Source: Planctomycetia bacterium (lineage in GTDB: Bacteria; Planctomycetota; Planctomycetia; Gemmatales; HRBIN36). From it: a stretch of DNA of 64,000 nt. The notes below the pieces were generated by a model. That model made no database searches and was not told the DNA's origin. It saw only the letters and a program-made list of their open reading frames with translations. The first letter of the stretch is position 1; each line of letters begins with the position of its first letter. Shown here one piece after another: positions 36,162 to 45,227 of the stretch. Both the position numbers and the translations under genes were made by a program. The stretch spans positions 1 through 64,000 of the forward strand of contig JAEUIE010000032.1 of NCBI GenBank assembly GCA_016795155.1, given 5' to 3'.

Positions 36162-36446
36162 CTATTTTACCAACCGCCTTGCTCGAAAATCCTTAGCAGC
36201 TACCTCAGTGGCGCCCGCTATCCCATTGGCTCGGGTTTGTGTTTTCCCTGAAGTCCTAGTTGATCCGGGGGATGAAGAACTGAGCGACCAGTTCGTGGAT
36301 CGACTTGGCATGCCACGGAGGTGCCCCACTTCGTGGGTAGCCGTATCGCCCATATTCTTTGATCGCGGAGGAGCTTTACGGTCATCAGCAGCCAGGCAAC
36401 TGACAGAGAAAACGCAAACAGACAGGGTGAAAATGAACTGACGCAT
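36162..36446 (-). CDS. Small secreted protein
   Basis: The 94-residue protein has a signal peptide (MRQFIFTLSVCVFSVSCLAA) and a polar mature region rich in Ser, Thr, Arg and Gly with GMPSRSTNWSLSSSSPGSTRTS. No family is recognised. It lies between the transposase element and the next small secreted-protein gene. The signal peptide supports it as a real gene, but it may be a remnant. Confidence 0.4.
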   Translation of the reverse strand: MRQFIFTLSVCVFSVSCLAADDRKAPPRSKNMGDTATHEVGHLRGMPSRSTNWSLSSSSPGSTRTSGKTQTRANGIAGATEVAAKDFRARRLVK

Positions 36447-36715
36447 GGGATCTACTCGCTTTCATTGGGTATGAACTTGATTGAACCGTTGTGGTTCTTT
36501 CGAGAGCAGGTATCCACGCAAATGAATAGTCTTTCAAAGAAATTGATGTATGTGATCTGACGCTGCCAGGGGATAGCACTACTGGCTACTGTCCAAGATC
36601 GCTCCGGACTTTACTTTCGTTCCACATTTCCTGAAAGATCGTCTCGCACAGCGGATACCTGATGTAGAAGGAACTGATGTATCGGTTCCTCAGAACACCA
36701 ATACGGGAGATACCC

Positions 36716-37012
36716 ATGAACCTGCTCAAGTCGATCCTTACTGGTTTCGTACTCATGTCGCTAACCTCACTGGCTGTAGCCGATGGCCACCGGAAACATC
36801 TGACCAGCCGCAAGCCCACCATCCAGCGGCCAGCCGCGGGCCGCACCGAATCGGTGGATAAGAATGAAAGCTTGATGCTCAGAAAACGTCAGGACAAGGC
36901 CACGCCACTCAAACAGACAGGACAGCAGGCCAAGACGTCTCCCACCAGTCTGAAACCTCCCTCCAGCACCAAGCCAGCTTCAGGTATTATTGCGATACTC
37001 ATCGGCCTATAA
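36716..37012 (+). CDS. Small secreted basic protein
   Basis: The 98-residue product from ATG 36716 has a signal peptide (MNLLKSILTGFVLMSLTSLAVA). A Lys/Arg/Pro/Ser-rich, probably disordered mature region follows, then a short hydrophobic end (GIIAILIGL) that could reinsert into the membrane. No family is recognised. It precedes a run of structured non-coding DNA. Confidence 0.5.
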   Translation: MNLLKSILTGFVLMSLTSLAVADGHRKHLTSRKPTIQRPAAGRTESVDKNESLMLRKRQDKATPLKQTGQQAKTSPTSLKPPSSTKPASGIIAILIGL

Positions 37013-37102
37013 ATAACCTCTTATTGCTTAACAAAACTGTAAACTGTGAAATCATCTGAAACAAGAATCACTTCAACCTTGAATAAATATGTAACGTGCC
37101 AG

Positions 37103-37129
37103 GGAGGTGAATGTCACTCATTCACCTCC
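37103..37129. repeat. Hairpin GGAGGTGAATG, first of three
   Basis: GGAGGTGAATG and CATTCACCTCC form a perfect 11-bp stem with a TCACT loop, 91 bp after the small secreted-protein gene. There is no T-run after it. Confidence 0.6.
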
Positions 37130-37158
37130 GTACGGGGTCTACAACGGTCGCAAGTACT

Positions 37159-37190
37159 CCACGGAAAAGTCGACTACGAAAATTCCGTGG
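37159..37190. repeat. Hairpin CCACGGAA, second of three
   Basis: CCACGGAA and TTCCGTGG form an 8-bp stem around a 16-nt loop. It lies two bases before the next hairpin. Confidence 0.5.
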
Positions 37191-37192
37191 CA

Positions 37193-37215
37193 CAACAATA
37201 TTACTGATATTGTTG
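37193..37215. repeat. Hairpin CAACAATAT, third of three
   Basis: CAACAATAT and ATATTGTTG form a perfect 9-bp stem with a 5-nt loop, about 74 bp before the start of the next gene. Confidence 0.55.
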
Positions 37216-37288
37216 GTTCTTGTTGAATCTCGTCACAAACCGCATCTCCATCGGTATGGGGTTTGCCCGAACTGAAACGAGGTGCTCT

Positions 37289-37819
37289 ATGCATACCACA
37301 ACTGAACCGTTACTGGTGAACTCTATGACCCCGAGTCTGAGGTTTTATCAGAATATTTTGATGTGTATCTTTCTGTTTCTTTCGCTGATCTGTTTCGCGG
37401 GCTGGCTCTTCTGGTGCACTACGACAGATGACATCGAGTTCTCCCGGTTCATGGCATGGTTCTTCCTTGGAATGACCCTTGTTCAATTCTTGATGAGGCT
37501 GAGTTACAACGTCTCTTTCCTGATTGATGGCCACGGGCAGCGGGTAACACGCATCCGCCGACTCATGGGTTGGAAATGGACACGCGAGTTTCCGGCAGCC
37601 AACTACACCGCGGTGCAAATCTATTACGTTGAAGGCAGCGATCTCGATGGGTACTGTCTTCAACTCATCGGGAAAGAGCGACTACGACTGGTCTATACTC
37701 CCACCGAAGATGGATTGGTAGAACTGGCAGAGAAAATTGCAGCCATGTTGAAGTTGCCGTATCAACAGGACCATGGAGAACAGAATCAACTCTCAACCCG
37801 TTGTCAGGGAGATTCATGA
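37289..37819 (+). CDS. Two-helix membrane protein with PH-like cytoplasmic domain
   Basis: The protein has 176 residues from ATG 37289 (GAGG upstream). Two transmembrane helices (about 20-45 and 55-75) are followed by a soluble domain with strand-rich sequence (FLIDGHGQRVTRIRRLMGWKW; AAMLKLPYQQDH). The layout parallels the gene at 46591. No named family is recognised; PH-like is an inference from layout. Confidence 0.55.
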   Translation: MHTTTEPLLVNSMTPSLRFYQNILMCIFLFLSLICFAGWLFWCTTTDDIEFSRFMAWFFLGMTLVQFLMRLSYNVSFLIDGHGQRVTRIRRLMGWKWTREFPAANYTAVQIYYVEGSDLDGYCLQLIGKERLRLVYTPTEDGLVELAEKIAAMLKLPYQQDHGEQNQLSTRCQGDS

Positions 37820-38043
37820 GAATTCCGTGCTAAGTGTAATCGTCGCGAGTCTTCGTGGGATAATAGGAGTACGCCTTCGCCAGGGCATAACTACTGCAGT
37901 AAGTGGTCATGGTTATTTGCCTCTAACATCAATCAAGAATTCCTGAAAGATTCCAACTTCAATCTCCATTTCTTACTGTAGATGCAGTGCTGGGCCAACG
38001 CCAGCTGTGCCTAAATGTATCAGCAAGCTATCGAGAGGTTTTC

Positions 38044-38631
38044 ATGAGTAATGCAACTGTTGTGCCCTCGAAGACGATACAACAGATCGCACATTTTCTG
38101 CAGACCGGGCCCATCCTGCAGAACTTCAACTTTCCCCGGTTGTGCTGGCCCAATGTTGCAGGCTATAAGCCGCGTGATTATGCGGAGATTGGCTCACTGA
38201 TTGCCCAGGGGAAGATCCCCGTTGTGTTGAATGAAGGTGCAATTGACGGGGCCGCTGCGTTTTACCAACTGAAGGCCAACTGTCTGAACCTGACTGCAGC
38301 CACAGCTCCGTTGAACACGCCGCAACACTGGTCCACCATCGTGCATGAAGCAACTCATGCGATCCAGGATATGAAAAAATGGAAGTTAACCTTAGCAGAA
38401 ATGGAAGCTGACGCCCATTTCGCCCAGGCTCTGTTTCTGCACTACAAGGGCAGCCAACTGAGTAGCGGGTACATGCAGAGCTTCGCTCTAGCCGCGAAGG
38501 ATTTCGCCAAGGGAGATATAAGGGAATTCAAGAAGCGTACCAGCGCGATGATTGCCGATGTTGGTACTAAGTACAATGGAAAAGCCGGGTATGATAAACT
38601 CTTCATCAAGAGCCGCAACGATGGTATTTAA
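38044..38631 (+). CDS. Probable zinc metallopeptidase with HEATH motif
   Basis: The 195-residue protein from ATG 38044 contains a gluzincin-like HExxH: His101-Glu102-Ala-Thr-His105 (TIVHEATHAIQD). Further acids follow at Glu119/Glu121 (LAEMEADAHFAQAL), a layout compatible with the third metal ligand. There is no signal peptide. The 200-residue size fits minimal-type metallopeptidases. Peptidase activity is inferred from the motif alone; a helical non-enzymatic role is possible. Confidence 0.55.
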   Translation: MSNATVVPSKTIQQIAHFLQTGPILQNFNFPRLCWPNVAGYKPRDYAEIGSLIAQGKIPVVLNEGAIDGAAAFYQLKANCLNLTAATAPLNTPQHWSTIVHEATHAIQDMKKWKLTLAEMEADAHFAQALFLHYKGSQLSSGYMQSFALAAKDFAKGDIREFKKRTSAMIADVGTKYNGKAGYDKLFIKSRNDGI

Positions 38632-38841
38632 CACCTGTTGCTGGGTAACTGTGGGTTACTGAACTATCTACTGTAGAGATGATGTCTTCCGCGTATCAAT
38701 GGTGGATTGCGGGGAAAGAATATGAGTAGTGTACCTTGCAGAAATTGAACTAATTACAGACGGAGAAACTTCCCTACAGTCTCTTAAGCCTATTACAATC
38801 TCAGCCTTGCATACAATAAGAATATCTTTTAGGCTAAAGAC

Positions 38842-39966
38842 ATGAGTACATCACCCACAGCCGGAAATCGGCTCGCCGTTTCTGCTGCGCCTCCCAAATT
38901 TCCCAAAGACAGCGATTTTCAATCGGTACTCGTTCGCAGAGTACAGGATTACTTTTCCAGCACGGGCAGGTATCAGCGTGACTGCCCGCGAATGTATCTC
39001 AAGACAGCAATCATCCTGGCGACGTTTTTCAGTTCGTATATACTACTCGTCTTTTTTGCTACCAGTTGGTATTTCGTGTTGCCTTTGGCGATTATTCTGA
39101 GCCTGGCTGTTGCTGCCATCGGCTTCAACATTCAGCATGATGCTGGCCATCATGCCTATTCCAATTACGCGTGGATTAACAAAATCATGTCATGGACCAT
39201 GGATATGGTGGGCGGCAGTTCTTACATGTGGCATTGGAAACACGGGGTGTTCCACCACACCTACACCAATATCTCCGGTCATGATACCGATATCGAACTT
39301 GGGTTTCTCGGCAGGCTGTCTCCTCATCAGAAACGTTACAGCTTTCATCGCTGGCAGCAGTACTACCTCTGGCCTCTTTACGGATTTGTCGTATTCAAGT
39401 GGCATCTTTTCGACGATTTTCAGTCTTATATCACTGGTAAGATTGGCGAGAATCGTATTCCACGACCAAAGGGCGGGGATCTGCTCGTTTTTATTATCGG
39501 CAAGTTGGTCTTCTTCTCGCTCGCCTTCATTATCCCCATGTTCTTCTGCACATGGTGGATGGTTCTTCTCTTTTACGGACTGGTGATCGGCATTACAGGG
39601 ATAATTCTGAGCGTGGTATTCCAGTTAGCTCATTGCGATGAGAAAGCGGAATTTCCATTGCCTGCAGGCGATACCGGTCGGATGGAAAATGCATGGGCAG
39701 TGCATCAGGTCTCTACCACTGTTGATTTCGCCCAGCGAAGCCGGGTCCTGACCTGGCTGCTTGGCGGACTGAATTATCAGATTGAACATCATCTTTTTCC
39801 GAGAATCTGTCACACCAATTACCCGGCAATCTCCCGGATTGTGCAACAAGTCTGCCAGGAGTTTGGTTTGCGTTATAACGTGCATACTACCTTCTGGGGC
39901 GCCATGGTCGCGCATTACCACTGGCTCCGACAAATGGGCCGTCCGCAGTTGGCTTTGGCTTCGTAA
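38842..39966 (+). CDS. Membrane fatty-acid desaturase
   Basis: The 374-residue enzyme belongs to the membrane di-iron desaturases. It has three His boxes, HDAGHHAYS (after TM helices at about 50-95), HGVFHHTYTN and QIEHHLFPRICH, plus helices around 175-260. The Q-x-x-HH third box resembles front-end (delta-5/6-type) acyl desaturases, but no cytochrome b5 domain is present, so electrons come from elsewhere. It probably adjusts membrane fluidity. Confidence 0.87.
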   Translation: MSTSPTAGNRLAVSAAPPKFPKDSDFQSVLVRRVQDYFSSTGRYQRDCPRMYLKTAIILATFFSSYILLVFFATSWYFVLPLAIILSLAVAAIGFNIQHDAGHHAYSNYAWINKIMSWTMDMVGGSSYMWHWKHGVFHHTYTNISGHDTDIELGFLGRLSPHQKRYSFHRWQQYYLWPLYGFVVFKWHLFDDFQSYITGKIGENRIPRPKGGDLLVFIIGKLVFFSLAFIIPMFFCTWWMVLLFYGLVIGITGIILSVVFQLAHCDEKAEFPLPAGDTGRMENAWAVHQVSTTVDFAQRSRVLTWLLGGLNYQIEHHLFPRICHTNYPAISRIVQQVCQEFGLRYNVHTTFWGAMVAHYHWLRQMGRPQLALAS

Positions 39967-40068
39967 TTACATGGGGGTTGGAAAAACTGCATTCAATTCT
40001 CTACAGGTACCTTGGTCAAGTATCATGGTCCTGCGGCTGTTCGCTATTAGCGAACCGATTCATCCTTC

Positions 40069-41082
40069 TCAATTCACCACGTTGGTCGCCATCAGGTAGT
40101 AGTTGCCACTGGAAGAAGCATCGTGGCTTCCTCCACTGGGGCATTTACCTTTAGCTGGATTGCCCGCCCAGAACATGCCTTCGCACCGCTTGCACCAGCG
40201 CCAGTTGCCTTCGCCCGCTCCGGTATCCTGTGCCATGAAGTAAATGTTTTTGTCGTGAAAGTCGTGCCCGGCAGGACTACCCGGACACTTGCCCAGAGAC
40301 ATGCCGCCGCCAAACCATAATCCCTGGCAGGTTTTGCACCACTTCCAATTGCGCTGCCCACTTCCTGCATTGATAGCCAGGATGTAGTTTCGTACACCGC
40401 CAGCGGTGTGTCCGCCTCCGGCTGGGCATTTGCCTTTGTTACCATCGCCATTCCAGAATAATCCTTCACAGCGATTGCACCATCTCCAATTCACTTCGCC
40501 ACATAAAGCTGGTGGAACCTTGCGCGTATACCCTGTATCGATGAAGAAACCATACCAGTATTCGTGAGAAATAGAATGTTTCCAACGCTGAAAAGTTGAG
40601 GAAACCTGCATCAGTTTCAATTTCGAAATTTCATCTGGGAAATTCGGATCATACATCCAGATTTCAGGCGACGGGCCATCAGGCAGACAGGCGATGGCAA
40701 TCACATGGTGCCCCTTGGCGATGCCAGTCAGGCAGATGATCGTCGGCCCCTGCATCGTCATCAGGTTATCTAGTTCTTTGATTCGCGGAATGCTCTCCTT
40801 TACCAAGGTGGGAAAGGGCGTCGTGTAGGCTCCCGCAAACTTGTAGAGGGTATTGGCATGGGCGGTCATCTGCCTGTCATAGATGTAACTATGCAGATTG
40901 GTTTCTTCAGCCGGTGGAATGGTATCAACAGGAATCGACATGCCGTAATGAAAGTAATCCATCACGGCATAGGACATACCGCCACACAGCGCTTTGCTGG
41001 AAATCGGGCCGAACGACCAGGTGATATCGTTATTGGAAAAGTGAAAACCATGCTTTTCGGGATAAAGTTGTGTCAGGATCAT
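40069..41082 (-). CDS. Papain-like protein with three zinc-ribbon-like repeats
   Basis: The 337-residue protein has two parts. Residues 1-190 resemble a cysteine-protease-like fold: Cys33 in SKALCGGMSYAV, His125/126 in AKGHHVIAIA and an acidic YDPN near 144-147. Residues 198-334 carry three repeats of about 45 residues, each with NWRWCxxCxGLFW, then GKCP and a histidine. The CxxC...C...H layout suggests zinc ligands or a beta-rich domain. No signal peptide is visible. Function unknown; activity is inferred. Confidence 0.6.
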   Translation of the reverse strand: MILTQLYPEKHGFHFSNNDITWSFGPISSKALCGGMSYAVMDYFHYGMSIPVDTIPPAEETNLHSYIYDRQMTAHANTLYKFAGAYTTPFPTLVKESIPRIKELDNLMTMQGPTIICLTGIAKGHHVIAIACLPDGPSPEIWMYDPNFPDEISKLKLMQVSSTFQRWKHSISHEYWYGFFIDTGYTRKVPPALCGEVNWRWCNRCEGLFWNGDGNKGKCPAGGGHTAGGVRNYILAINAGSGQRNWKWCKTCQGLWFGGGMSLGKCPGSPAGHDFHDKNIYFMAQDTGAGEGNWRWCKRCEGMFWAGNPAKGKCPSGGSHDASSSGNYYLMATNVVN

Positions 41083-41245
41083 GACGGACTTTCCATCAAT
41101 GGATTAATGTCAGGGAATCAGCTTTCAGAAAGCTGTTACCCGCCTAGCACGATCCATTCACAAAAAGGCCGGGAAATTGGATATTATCTATGACGCTGTG
41201 AATAAGCCAAAATGGTACACTGGATTACAGCCATAGGTGTGTATC

Positions 41246-41722
41246 ATGCAGCCAGCAAAGCCGATTTATGTTCTTGAAGATCTCGGTCAGCAGTTGCTGT
41301 GTCGTATTGACTTGGCCAACTTGATCATGCAGGATTTTTGTGCCAGACATGTCGATCTGTTACTGAACCAAAAACCGAATCGATATCTTGTGAATTGTCA
41401 CGAGATTGATAACTTGATGAGCGCTCAGCTTGGCCGATTGATCTGGGTCAACAAGATGGTCAAGGTAGTTGGTGGACAGTTGGAATTGTTTAGAGTAAAC
41501 GAGGACCTAATGCAATTGCTCATGACGACGGGATTGCAACGACAATTACTCATCCATCTCGAAGGAGATGATGATGATTCCACTGGCCTCAATGGTTCAT
41601 CAGTGCCGAGAGGTCCTCGCAATGGGCCGAGATATCTCAGTGAGAAACGCCGATTATTCTCAAAAGTTGACGATGAGCAAGAGTATTATTCGTCTAGTCA
41701 GAATAAAGATAGAAGTGAATAG
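41246..41722 (+). CDS. STAS-domain (anti-anti-sigma-like) protein
   Basis: The 158-residue product from ATG 41246 has a STAS fold: NCHEIDNLMSAQLGRLIWV, LELFRVNEDLMQLLMTTGL and LIHLEG. Residues 110-158 form a disordered Ser/Arg/Asp-rich tail. Typical STAS anti-sigma-factor antagonists are regulated by phosphorylation at a Ser/Thr in the D-x-S/T region. Here the segment has Ser (LMSAQLGR), so regulation is plausible. No kinase or sigma factor is adjacent. Confidence 0.65.
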   Translation: MQPAKPIYVLEDLGQQLLCRIDLANLIMQDFCARHVDLLLNQKPNRYLVNCHEIDNLMSAQLGRLIWVNKMVKVVGGQLELFRVNEDLMQLLMTTGLQRQLLIHLEGDDDDSTGLNGSSVPRGPRNGPRYLSEKRRLFSKVDDEQEYYSSSQNKDRSE

Positions 41723-41785
41723 GAGTTCGATCTGTACTATTTGCATTTTGCAGTCTTTTAAGCTAATAATGCTTTGAGGATAATG

Positions 41786-42148
41786 ATGTACCCTGCAATG
41801 CTAGTTGGATTGATGTTGTTGCTGCCCTTGTCGATTCAAGCTCAGGATCGTGATGGCAAGGATGACATAGTAGGCACCATATGGAGCTATACTATCACTC
41901 ATGGCAGCAAAAAAGATACGGGCCAGTTTCGTGTCTATCTTAAGGAGATATTCAAGGGCAAAGATAAGGTAGGTTATGTTCAACCCAAGGATAATGATGA
42001 AACCACTCTTCATTTCACCGATTACAAGGAATTTAAGGGAACAGCTGTCCTTCGCAAAACGAAACGTTCGCCCTCGACTTGGCAGGGTACTCTCAGTAAG
42101 CAGAATGGCACCAAGTGGGAAATGACAGTGATAGTGAAGGATAAATAG
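41786..42148 (+). CDS. Small secreted protein of unknown function
   Basis: This is a product of about 120 residues. The reading frame also contains a TTG at 41774 and an ATG at 41783, but ATG 41786 is best spaced (5 nt) from GAGGA. The signal peptide ends near SIQAQ. The mature region is a lysine-rich beta domain (GTIWSYTITHGSKKDTGQFRVYLKE; TLHFTDYKEFKGTAVLRKTKR). No family is recognised. Confidence 0.5.
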   Translation: MYPAMLVGLMLLLPLSIQAQDRDGKDDIVGTIWSYTITHGSKKDTGQFRVYLKEIFKGKDKVGYVQPKDNDETTLHFTDYKEFKGTAVLRKTKRSPSTWQGTLSKQNGTKWEMTVIVKDK

Positions 42149-42186
42149 CCTTCGTCGCTAACGACACCTCAGCAATGCTTTCTGCA

Positions 42187-42675
42187 CTAGTTCAGATATG
42201 CATTTACCTGCTCCAACGTAGTTCGATCATCATCGAAGACGGCTTCGAACACCATCTTGCCAAAATAGTACTGTAACACCCCGTAACGCACCCATTGCTC
42301 GTCATCATAACTATCGCCAAACCGGGCAATCATTTCGTCACTTGTGCTGGCTGGTGTGATGACCGTCCCATTGGTTAATCGAAGTTCCGTCGTGGAAGTT
42401 CGGTCCGGATACGGTTTAAAATAGATGTTGACGAAGACAAACTCGCCATCCTCGAACTCCAACTTAAACCCCGGATAAGTAAGATCGACGGTTCGTGGAT
42501 GAATGACGGCTTTGTTGGGCCGACCCAGAAATTCTGCAGATTCCAGCCGGTCGCCAAAGATCAGCGAACCAAACGCCGGGCGGGAAAGATCCAGCACCGG
42601 CGTAGTGGTCATTGGCACTTTGGGCCATGATCGCGTTGGATCAGCAGGGCCAAACAGTTTTTTCAAAAACAACAT
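42187..42675 (-). CDS. Hypothetical cytoplasmic protein
   Basis: The 162-residue protein has no signal peptide. It contains a beta-rich core (AFGSLIFGDRLESAEFLG, FEDGEFVFVNIYF, KMVFEAVFDDDRTTLEQ). No domain is recognised. It lies 31 bp from the secreted-protein gene upstream on the same strand, so the two may be cotranscribed. Confidence 0.55.
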   Translation of the reverse strand: MLFLKKLFGPADPTRSWPKVPMTTTPVLDLSRPAFGSLIFGDRLESAEFLGRPNKAVIHPRTVDLTYPGFKLEFEDGEFVFVNIYFKPYPDRTSTTELRLTNGTVITPASTSDEMIARFGDSYDDEQWVRYGVLQYYFGKMVFEAVFDDDRTTLEQVNAYLN

Positions 42676-42705
42676 GTTCGACTCGGGAATGAGAAAAATT
42701 GGTCT

Positions 42706-43164
42706 TTATGGCATCTTGCCCGTGAACTTCAGATCGACTTCCCAGTTTTTGCCAAAGGCTTTCTGTTCGCCATTGGTTGTCAGTTTGCCGCTGATCTTGC
42801 CATCGGCAATCTTAAAGTCTTTGCATTCAATTTCACCAATGGATTGAAACCCGCCGTCGCCATGAGCTGTATGTGCCACCAGGCAGCCCGTGATTTTACC
42901 ATCTTCTTTCATGGTAATGACCAGTGCATCGCCCAGTCTGCCGAACATGGCAGCCACGTCAGTATCGGATGCCTTGGGTGTCTTCTCGGAAAACATGAGA
43001 ATGAGCCGGCCTTTGCGGTCGTTATCCCCTTTTTTGACGACCAGTGAATTCAGCTTGGCGGCTTTGCCGTTGCCAGTAAACTTGCCATCGATTTTGAAAT
43101 CATCACCAGCCAGTGTTATGCCGGGCAGGCAGAGAAACAGACTGCAAAGCATGAAACGGTACAT
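42706..43164 (-). CDS. Secreted protein of unknown function
   Basis: The product has 152 residues from ATG 43164, with signal peptide MYRFMLCSLFLCLPGITLA. The mature protein contains repeated lysine-rich beta strands (FKIDGKFTGNGKAAKLNSL; EIECKDFKIADGKISGKLT). The two 'KFTGNGKA/KLTTNGEQ' halves suggest an internal duplication. No family is recognised. Confidence 0.55.
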   Translation of the reverse strand: MYRFMLCSLFLCLPGITLAGDDFKIDGKFTGNGKAAKLNSLVVKKGDNDRKGRLILMFSEKTPKASDTDVAAMFGRLGDALVITMKEDGKITGCLVAHTAHGDGGFQSIGEIECKDFKIADGKISGKLTTNGEQKAFGKNWEVDLKFTGKMP

Positions 43165-43269
43165 AGGGATTCCTCGCTTAAGTGAACTATCAATCAACAT
43201 GGTTATGATTATAAGCGAAGTTTGGCCGACATTACCCCGTTGAAAATTCGGTTATTTCCAGAACAGAAC

Positions 43270-43989
43270 TTACTTTCCCTCATCCTTTAATGCTATACGT
43301 ACCGCTTCCAGACAATTCTGGTAATCTGCCTGGTTAAGCTTGATTTCATACTGCTTCCAATGAAACTGTGCAGGCAATTGTTCAGCATCGGTGCCAGTCA
43401 ATTTCGCAGCGATCACGTACCCAGCCAGGAATGTTCCCAGCGGGGTAGGGTGCAGTCCATCGGTGAAGAGTGCCAGTTTAGGTGCATTCTTTTGCACCTC
43501 TTTCAGTGCAATACCTGCAGGGAGAAACAGACCGTTCACTGACTTGGCTGCACTGGCATAGGCTTGCCGCACCTGAGGAAAATACTGCTTGCGGTTCGAC
43601 TCAGGCCAAACCATGAAGAGGCAAACTTTGGCCTTGGTCTGTTTGAAAAACTGTTTCCCTGTCTCCATGTCTTTCATGAATTCCTTCTGGCTGGCCGCCA
43701 GTGAGGAGGGGCCTTGCTGCAGGATGATGTAATCCCACTTACCTTCTACGATGCGTTTGCCAGTTCGAGGCAACTGCCAGTGATCGCCCAGTGAAGCACC
43801 TGGTTCAGTAAAGGCTTCTACAAATGGCTTAGGCTGCTTGAGCGATACGAAAAACTGCTGTACCAGCACAGGCAACTCATTCGTGTAAGTCAGGCTGTTA
43901 CCAATGAACAGAATACGCTTGGGCTGCGATGCTCCCTGCTCGAAGTTTGGGCTAAACAAAAGACACAGCATCAGGATAGAGTAAGACAT
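43270..43989 (-). CDS. SGNH/GDSL-hydrolase-like secreted protein
   Basis: This is a 239-residue SGNH hydrolase. A signal-like N-terminus precedes block I (ILFIGNSLTYTNELP, nucleophile Ser), block III-like DYIILQQGPS and block V-like DGLHPTPLG (Asp and His). The block order fits SGNH esterases or lipases acting on acetylated sugars or lipids. Secretion seems likely although the cleavage site is unclear. Substrate unknown. Confidence 0.7.
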   Translation of the reverse strand: MSYSILMLCLLFSPNFEQGASQPKRILFIGNSLTYTNELPVLVQQFFVSLKQPKPFVEAFTEPGASLGDHWQLPRTGKRIVEGKWDYIILQQGPSSLAASQKEFMKDMETGKQFFKQTKAKVCLFMVWPESNRKQYFPQVRQAYASAAKSVNGLFLPAGIALKEVQKNAPKLALFTDGLHPTPLGTFLAGYVIAAKLTGTDAEQLPAQFHWKQYEIKLNQADYQNCLEAVRIALKDEGK

Positions 43990-44121
43990 GGTTGAAAGGC
44001 ACCTGATAGATGATTAAGTATTCATTTTAACTGAATCTGCAAAAGTAACTATGCTGTGTACCGGCATACATGAATAAATTAATACCGAACTCAATCCCGA
44101 AGCGGCTGTAGAGGAGAAAAT

Positions 44122-44601
44122 GTGAAGTTGCATACCACTCGCAAACCGATTCTATTGGTGTGTCAGGAAGTTCTCCCCGGTTCTGCAGATGAAATAGTCA
44201 ACCAGATACTTGATCTTCAGAACTGGAGCAGTTTCCAGGGTTATGGTCCGCTCCCAGGAATAAAATCCGCTGAGTTCGAAGTGAGAAATCCTGAAATACT
44301 GGGCACAAGAATTCGAGTCGTTAACCGCGATGGTTCTTCTCATGTCGAAACCATCACCGCTTGGCGGCCTGGCAAGCAACTCCAGATGACCATGAACGAG
44401 TTCACGCCTCCATTATCCAAAATGGCGACACATTTTCTGGAGATTTGGGACTTTCAGCCTGTGGAACAAGGTACCCAGGTTACCAGACGTTTTGAACTCT
44501 ACCCCAAAACAACTCTCTCAAGTTGGTCGTTGTGGATGATTTCGTTTCTCCTCAAGCAGGCAGTCAAACGGCACCTTCAGCAACTCAAATCCGGGAAGTG
44601 A
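44122..44601 (+). CDS. SRPBCC-superfamily protein
   Basis: The 159-residue protein starts at a GTG (44122) preceded by GAGGAG. It has the hydrophobic-ligand-binding START-like fold pattern: LPGSADEIVNQILDLQNWSSF, GTRIRVVNRDGSS, ETITAWRPGKQLQM and TQVTRRFELYP. It forms a pair with the next gene (3-bp gap). Ligand unknown. Confidence 0.7.
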   Translation: MKLHTTRKPILLVCQEVLPGSADEIVNQILDLQNWSSFQGYGPLPGIKSAEFEVRNPEILGTRIRVVNRDGSSHVETITAWRPGKQLQMTMNEFTPPLSKMATHFLEIWDFQPVEQGTQVTRRFELYPKTTLSSWSLWMISFLLKQAVKRHLQQLKSGK

Positions 44602-44604
44602 ACT

Positions 44605-45225
44605 ATGTCAAAACAACTCATATCCTGCATTGCAATTCTCGCCTGGTGTGCAATGGTTTCTGCCCAGGATAGACAGCCCAAAAAGCCAACTCATCCGGAA
44701 TTGCAGCAGGAACTCAAGCAACGGGTAAAGCTGGATCAAGACGCCCGCTTTGCGATGATTGAACTATCCAAAAAGCCTCAAAGCGAAAAAACAGATCAGA
44801 TGAAGTTGATTGAAAAAGTAAGCAAGATTGATTCTGAAAACACAGCGTGGCTGAAGGGTATCGTCGATAAGCAAGGCTGGCCTACCATCAGCATGGTAGG
44901 TAGCGATGGTGCACAGGCTGCGTGGCTGCTTGTGCAGCATGCGGATGCCAAGCCAGCTTTCCAGAGGCAATGTCTCGATCTGATGGACAAGCTTCCCAAA
45001 ACGGAAGTGCATGGCAAAAACCTGGCTTACCTGACTGATCGTGTGCTGATTGCTGAAGGCAAAAAACAACGATACGGTACCCAGTTCTCGCAAGTTAACG
45101 GTGAATGGAAACCTCGTCCGATGGAAAATGAAGCTGAGGTGGATAAGAGACGTGCTGAGATAGGCTTATCGACAATGGCAGAATACGTGAAGCAACTGGA
45201 GAAAACGTACGGCTCCAAGAAATAA
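44605..45225 (+). CDS. DUF6624-like secreted protein
   Basis: The 206-residue protein has a signal peptide (MSKQLISCIAILAWCAMVSAQ). Its domain contains the conserved GWPTISMVGSDGAQAAWLLVQHAD and FQRQCLDLMDKLP of the DUF6624 family. It follows the SRPBCC gene with a 3-bp gap, so the pair is probably cotranscribed. Function unknown. Confidence 0.7.
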   Translation: MSKQLISCIAILAWCAMVSAQDRQPKKPTHPELQQELKQRVKLDQDARFAMIELSKKPQSEKTDQMKLIEKVSKIDSENTAWLKGIVDKQGWPTISMVGSDGAQAAWLLVQHADAKPAFQRQCLDLMDKLPKTEVHGKNLAYLTDRVLIAEGKKQRYGTQFSQVNGEWKPRPMENEAEVDKRRAEIGLSTMAEYVKQLEKTYGSKK

Positions 45226-45227
45226 AG

